Source: Moringa oleifera (Eukaryota > Streptophyta > Magnoliopsida > Brassicales > Moringaceae). From it: a DNA stretch of 64,000 nt. The notes under the pieces are model-generated. The model was not told the DNA's origin, did not search any database, and saw only the letters and a list, made by a program, of their open reading frames with translations. A program made the translations under genes and the position numbers. Every line of letters begins with the position of its first letter. Within the stretch, counting starts at the first letter, position 1. Below, piece after piece: positions 59,331-64,000 of the stretch. The stretch lies in NCBI GenBank assembly GCA_021397835.1, contig JAJFZO010000611.1:593501-657500 (forward strand), in the 5' to 3' direction.

Positions 59331-62300
59331 ACAGGGACGAGGGGGCTGGCTCGCGATGGGCGCCCATGGCCTGGCTGACGCGCCCACCGCTGCTACACGC
59401 TGGGCACTTAGCCCATGCCGTGCCTGCTGGGGGCTGCTGGGGCATGCCACCCATGCCCAGGGTCCATGCGACGCGGCTCCCCAGGCTCGCTAGCTGGGCA
59501 CTTAGACTGGGGACAGGGACAAGGGGGCTGGCTCGCGATGGCCACCCGTGGCCTGGCTGGAGCGCCCACCGCTGCTGCACGATGGGCACTTGGCCAATGC
59601 CGTGCCTGGTGGGAGCTGCCTGGGCATGGCTCCCATGCCCTGGGTCCATGCAACGCGGCTCCCCTGGCTCGCTCGCCTGGCACTTTGTCGAGGGACAGGG
59701 ACGTTGGGGGGTGGCACACGATGGGCGCCTGTGACCTGGCTGGCGCGCCCACCTCTGCCACACGCTGGGAAATTAGCCCATGCTATCCCTGCTGGGGGCT
59801 GCCTGGGTATGCCTCCCATGCCCAGGGTCCATGCGATGCAGCTCCCCTGGCTCGCTCGCTGGGCACTAAGTCGAGGGACAGGGACGAGGGGGCTTGCTCA
59901 TGATGGGCGCCCGTGGCCTCGCTGGCGCGCCCACCGCTGCCGCACGTTGGGTACTTGGCCCATGCCGTGCCTGCTGGGGGCTGCCTGGGCATGCCTTCTG
60001 TGCCCAGGGTCCATGCGACGCAGCTCCCCTGGCTTGCTCACTGGGCAGTTTGTCGAGGGACAGGGACAAGGGGGCTGGCTCCCGATGGGAGCCCGTGGCC
60101 TGGCTGGTGCACCCACCGCAGCCGCATGCTGGGCACTTGGCCCATGCCGTACCTGCTGGGGGCTTCCTGGGCATGCCTCTCGTGCCCAGGGTCCATACGA
60201 CGCGGCTCCCCTGGCTCGCTCGCTGGGCACTAAGTCGAGGGACAGGGACGAGGGGGCTGGCTCATGATGGGCGCCCGTGGCCTCGCTGGCGCGCCCACCA
60301 CTGCCGCACGTTGGGCACTTGGCCCATGCAGTGCCTGCTGAGGGCTGCCTGGGCATGCCTTCCGTGCCCAGGGTCCATGCGACACGGCTCCCCTGGCTCA
60401 CTTGCTGGGCACTAAGTCGAGGGACAGTGACGAGGGTGGCGCGCCCACCTCCACCGCACGCTGGGCACTTGGCCCATGCCATGCCTGCTGGGGGCTACCA
60501 GGGCATGCCTCCCGTGCCCAGGGTCTGTGCTACACAGCTCCCCTCGCTCGCTCACAGGGCACTTAGTCGAGGGATAGGGACGAGGGGGCTGGCTCGCGAT
60601 GGGCGCCTGTGGCCTGACTGGCGCGCCCACCGCTGCCGCATGCAGGGCACTTGGCCCATGCCGTGCCTGCTGGGGGCTGCCAGGGCATGCCTCCCGTTCC
60701 CAGGGTCCATTTGACATGGCTCCCCTGGCTCGCTCGCGGGCAATTAGTCGAGGGACAGGGACGAGGGGGCTGGCTCGCGATGGGCGCCCGTGGCCTGGCT
60801 GACGCACCCACCGCTGCTGCACGCTGGGCACTGGGCCCATTCTGTGTCTGCTGGGGGCTGCCGGGGCATGCCTCCCATGCCAAGGGTCCATGCGACATGG
60901 CTCCCCTGGCTTGCTCGCTGGGTACTTAGTCTGGGGACAGGGACGAGGGTGCTGGCTCGAGACGGGCGCCTGTGGACTTGCTGGCGCGCCCACCGCAGCC
61001 GCACGCTGGGCACTTAGCCCATGCCGTGCCTGCTGGGGGCTTCCTTGGCATGCCTCCAGTGCTGAGGGTCCATGTGACGTGGCTCCCCTGGCTCCCTCGC
61101 TGGGAAATTAGTCGAGGGACAGGGATGAGTGGGCTGGCTCGCAATGGGCGCCTTTGGCCTGGTTGGCGCGCCCACCGCTGCCGCACGCTGGGCACTTGGC
61201 CCAGGCCGTGCCTGCTGGTGGCTGACAGAGCATGCCTCCTGTGCCCAGGGTCCATCCGACGCGGCTCCCCTGGCTCTCTCGCTGGGCACTAAGTCAAGGG
61301 ACAGGGACTAGGGGGCTGGTTTGCAATGGGCGCCTGTGACCTGGCTGGCGCGCCCACCTCTGCCACACGCTGGGAAATTGGCCCATGCCATCCCTGCTGG
61401 GGGCTGCCTGGGTATGCCTCCCATGCCCAGGGTCCATGCGATGCGGCTCCCCTGGCTCGCTCGCTGGGCACTAAGTCGAGGGACAGGGACGAGGGGGCTG
61501 GCTCACGACGGGCGCCTGTGGACTGGCTGGCGCGGCCACCGCAGCCGCACGCTGGGCACTTAGCCCATGCTGTGCCTGCTGGGGGCTACTGGGGCATGCC
61601 TCCCATTCCCAGTGTGCATGCGACGCGGCTCCCCTGGCTCGCTCGCTGGGCACTTAGTCGAGGGACAGGGACGAGGGGGCTGGCTCGCGATGGGCGCCTG
61701 TGGCCTGGCTGGCGCACCCACCGCTGCCGCATGCTGGGCACTTGGCCAATGCCGTGCGTGCTGGGGACTGCCTGGGCATACCTCTCATGGCCAGGGTCTG
61801 TGCGACGCGGCTCCCCTGGCTCGCTCGCTGGTTACTTTGTTGAGGGACAGGGACAAGGGGGCTGGCTTGCGATGGGAGGCCATGGCCTGGCTGGTGTGCC
61901 CACCGCTGCCGCATGCTGGGCACTTGGCCCATGCCGTGCCTGCTGGGGGCTGCCTGAGCATGCCTCCTGTACCCAGGGTCCATGCAACACGGCTCCCCTG
62001 GCTCGATCGCTGGGCAATTAGTCGAGGGACAGGGACGAGGGGGCTGGCTCGCAATGGGCGACTGTGGCCTTGCTGGCGTGCCCTCCTCTGCCGCACGCTG
62101 GGCACTTGGCCCATGCCGTGCCTGCTGGGGGCTTCCTTGGCATGCCTCCAGTGCTGAGGGTCCATGTGGCGTGGCTCCCCTGGCTCCCTCACTGGGCAAT
62201 TAGTCGAGGGACAGGGATGAGGGGGCTGGCTCGCAATGGGCACCTTTGGCCCGGCCGGCGCGCCCTCCCCTGCTGCACGCTGGGCACTTGGCGCATGCCA

Positions 62301-64000
62301 TGCCTGCTGGGGGCTGCCTGGCCATACCTCCCGTGCACAGGATTGGGGCAACGCGGCTCCCCTGGCTCGCTCGCTGGGCACTAAGTCGAGGGACAGGGAT
62401 TAGGGGACTGGCTCGCGATGGGCGCCTGTGGCCTGGCTGGCATGCACACTGCTGCCGCACGCTGGGCACTTGGCCCATGCCGTGCCTGCTGGGCGCTGCC
62501 TCGGCATACCTCCCGTGCCCAGGGTCCATGCAACGCAGCTCCCCTGGCTCTCTCGCTGGCCACTAAGTCGAGGGACAGGGACGAGGGGGCTGGCTAGCGA
62601 TGGGCGCCTGTGGCCTGGCTGGCGCGCCCACCGCTGCCGCACGCTGGGCACTTGGCCCATGCCGTGCCTGCTGGTGACTGCCAGGGCATGCCTCCTGTGC
62701 CCAGGGACCATGCAACGCGGCTCCCCTGGCTCGCTCGCTGGGCACTAAGTCAAGGGACAGGGACGAGGGGGCTGGTTTGCGATGGGTGCCTGTGGCCTGG
62801 CTGGCGCGCCCGCCGCTCCCGCTCGCTGGGCTCTTGCCCAATGCCATGCCTGCTGGGGACTGCCTGGGCATGCCTCCCATGCCCAGAGTCTGTGTGACAT
62901 GGCTCCCCAGGCTCGCTCGCTGGGCACTAAGTCGAGGGGCAGGGACGAGGGGGCTGGCTCGTGTTGGGCGCCTGTGGCCTCGCTGGCGCGCCCACTGCTG
63001 CCGCTCGCTGGGCTCTTGGCCCATGCCGTGCCTTCTGGGGGCTGCCTGGGTATGCCTCCAGTGCCCAGAGTCCATGTGATGCGGCTCCCCTGGCTCACTC
63101 GTTGGGCACTTAATCGAGGGACAGGGACGAGGGGGCTGGCTCGCGATGGGCGCCTGTGGCCTGGCTGGCGCACCCTCCTCTGCCGCACGCTGGGAACTTG
63201 GCCCATGCCGTGCCTGCTGGGGGCTGCCTGGGCATGCCTCCCGTACCCAGGGTCCATGCAATGCGGGTCCCCTGGCTCGCTCGCTGGGCACTAAGTCGAG
63301 GGACAGGGACGAGGGGGCTTGCTCGCGATGGGCGCCTGTGGCCTGGCTGGCGCGCCCTCCTCTGCCGCACGCTGGGCGCTTGGCCCATGCCGTGCCTGCT
63401 GGGGGCTGCCTGGGCATGCCTCCCGTGCCCAGATTTCATGCGACACGGCTCCCCTGGCTCGCTCGCTGGGCACTAAGTCGAGGGACAGGGACGAGGGGGC
63501 TGGCTCGTGATGGGCACCTGTGGCCTCGCTGGCGCACCCACCGCTGCCGCATGCTGGGCACTTGGCCCATGCCGTGCCTGCTGGGGGCTGCCTGGGCATG
63601 CCTCCCGTGCCCAGGGTCTTTGTGACCCGGCTTCCCTGGCTCATTTGCTGGGCACTTAGTCGCGGGACATGAGGGGGCTGGCTCGCAATGGGCGCCTGTG
63701 GCCTGGCTGGGGCGCCCACCTCTGCCGCACCCTGGGCACTTGGCCCATGCTGCACCGGCTGGGGCCTGCCTGGGCAGGCCTTCCGTGCCCAGGGTCCATG
63801 TGACACGGCTCCTCTGGCTTGCTCGCTGTGCACTAAGTCGAGGGACAGGGACGAGGGGGCTGGCTCGTGATGGGCGCCCGTGGCCTGGCTGGCGCACCCA
63901 CTGCTGCCGCACGCTGGGCACTTGGCCCATGCTGTGCCTGCGGTGGGGCTGCTGGGACATGCCTCCCGTGCCCAGGATCCATGTGACGTGGCTCCCCTAG
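59331..64000. repeat. Type 2 satellite block running off the right end
   Basis: About 26 type 2 units, mostly GGGCACTAAGTCGAGGG or GGGCACTTAGTCGAGGG with GGCTCCCCTGG. Truncated units lie near 60436 (GACGAGGGTGGCGCGCCC, about 33 bp lost) and 63668 (GCGGGACATGAGGGGGC, about 9 bp lost). A small repeated group with CCTCCAGTGCTGAGGGTCC recurs at about 61055 and 62145. The array continues beyond the window. Confidence 0.85.

Larger units (their letters stand above)
1..64000. repeat. G+C-rich ~182-bp satellite array filling the window
   Basis: A unit anchored on GAGGGACAGGGACG recurs every 181-182 bp from the first to the last base, always in the same orientation, apart from two ~430-bp inserts. 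A consensus written by eye is 182 bp and about 78% G+C. In order, a unit holds a G-run cluster (GAGGGACAGGGACGTGGGGG), a GGCTGGCTCGCGATGGGC segment, the palindrome GGCGCGCC, a GCTGGGCGAGCAGCCC or GCTGGGCACTTGGCCC segment that separates classes, a GCCTGGGCA...TGCCCAGG dyad, and CTGGCTCGCTCGCTGGGCAC ending in TTAGTC. The length is nucleosome-scale, as is common for satellites. No family name is assigned because I do not recognise this monomer. There is no gene in the array that I can support. Confidence 0.97.

Noticed and set aside
1..64000. Many open frames of the same lengths (about 60, 90, 119 and 181 residues) as a possible small-protein family
   Set aside because: The lengths follow from unit geometry: a TAG or TAA in the TTAGTC or CTAAGTC segment falls in a given frame once every three units (546 bp, giving 181 codons), and ATG positions within a unit set the shorter sizes.
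1..64000. CRISPR array
   Set aside because: The repeats are about 182 bp and directly adjacent, with no unique spacers and no cas genes. The 29-bp direct repeats at 6471 and 6814 are only two copies 343 bp apart.
1..64000. Centromere protein B box or telomere-type repeats
   Set aside because: No TTCG-N4-A-N2-CGGG pattern was noticed in the consensus unit, and no TTAGGG or TTTAGGG runs occur. The TTAGTCGAGGG string at unit ends only superficially resembles a telomere motif.
1..64000. The array as 5S or other ribosomal gene repeats
   Set aside because: The unit has no recognisable 5S internal control region, no terminal T-run, and no rRNA-like conserved core; 182 bp is also short for a 5S gene plus spacer.
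1..64000. High-G+C bacterial DNA
   Set aside because: No genes, ribosome binding sites or codon-periodic structure are seen. Hundreds of non-coding head-to-tail units with higher-order structure are typical of eukaryotic satellite DNA, not bacteria.

Overview
The window is one continuous tandem-repeat (satellite) array. Essentially all 64 kb is a head-to-tail series of a very G+C-rich monomer of about 182 bp (roughly 350 units, all in the same orientation; consensus about 78% G+C counted by hand). The only sequence that is clearly not this repeat is a ~430-bp insert found twice, at 6409-6838 and 34568-34997. I see no protein-coding gene, rRNA, tRNA, CRISPR array, operon or recognisable transposon protein. 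The many open frames on both strands come from a stop-poor, G+C-rich repeat whose length is not a multiple of three. The genome is almost certainly nuclear eukaryotic: a nucleosome-scale unit, long higher-order arrays, and C/T and G/A differences concentrated at CpG steps all fit methylated heterochromatin of a plant or animal. I cannot name the organism or say whether the array is centromeric, pericentromeric or subtelomeric.

Monomers fall into three main sequence classes (labels mine). Type 1 has GGGCGAGCAGCCC in mid-unit and usually GACGTGGGGG plus GCCCGCGGCCTGG. Type 2 has GGGCACTTGGCCC, GACGAGGGGG and GCCTGTGGCCT. Type 3 has GCCGTTGGCCTCGC with GGGTACTTGGCCC or GGATACTTGGCCC. They occur in blocks, in order: type 1 (1-4890), type 2 (4891-6408), insert, type 2/1/2 (6839-10864), type 3 (10865-13425), type 1 (13426-17925), type 3 higher-order (17926-22335), type 1 (22336-24820), type 2 (24821-28255), type 1 (28256-33060), type 2 (33061-34567), insert, type 2/1/2 (34998-39219), type 3 (39220-41725), type 2 (41726-42680), type 1 (42681-45043), mixed (45044-47189), type 3 higher-order (47190-52530), type 1 (52531-56320), type 2 (56321-58430), type 3 (58431-59330), type 2 (59331-64000).

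Over this lies a second level of organisation: long segments copied elsewhere in the same array. The clearest pairs are 3.06-10.69 kb with 31.05-38.74 kb (carrying the insert), 27.31-31.65 kb with 41.73-46.29 kb, 11.95-16.04 kb with 51.11-55.14 kb, and 22.34-26.16 kb with 54.00-57.96 kb. Tandem higher-order repeats of 1818, 1091 and 1455 bp (10, 6 and 8 monomers) occupy the type 3 regions. Paired copies differ by whole-monomer gains and losses, by short deletions at recurrent GGCTGG-type microhomologies, and by two non-monomeric tandem duplications (112 bp and 297 bp). The picture is a satellite evolving by unequal exchange, segmental amplification and local slippage. The most unusual element is the insert, bounded by 29-bp direct repeats 343 bp apart and apparently containing a decayed piece of the satellite itself.
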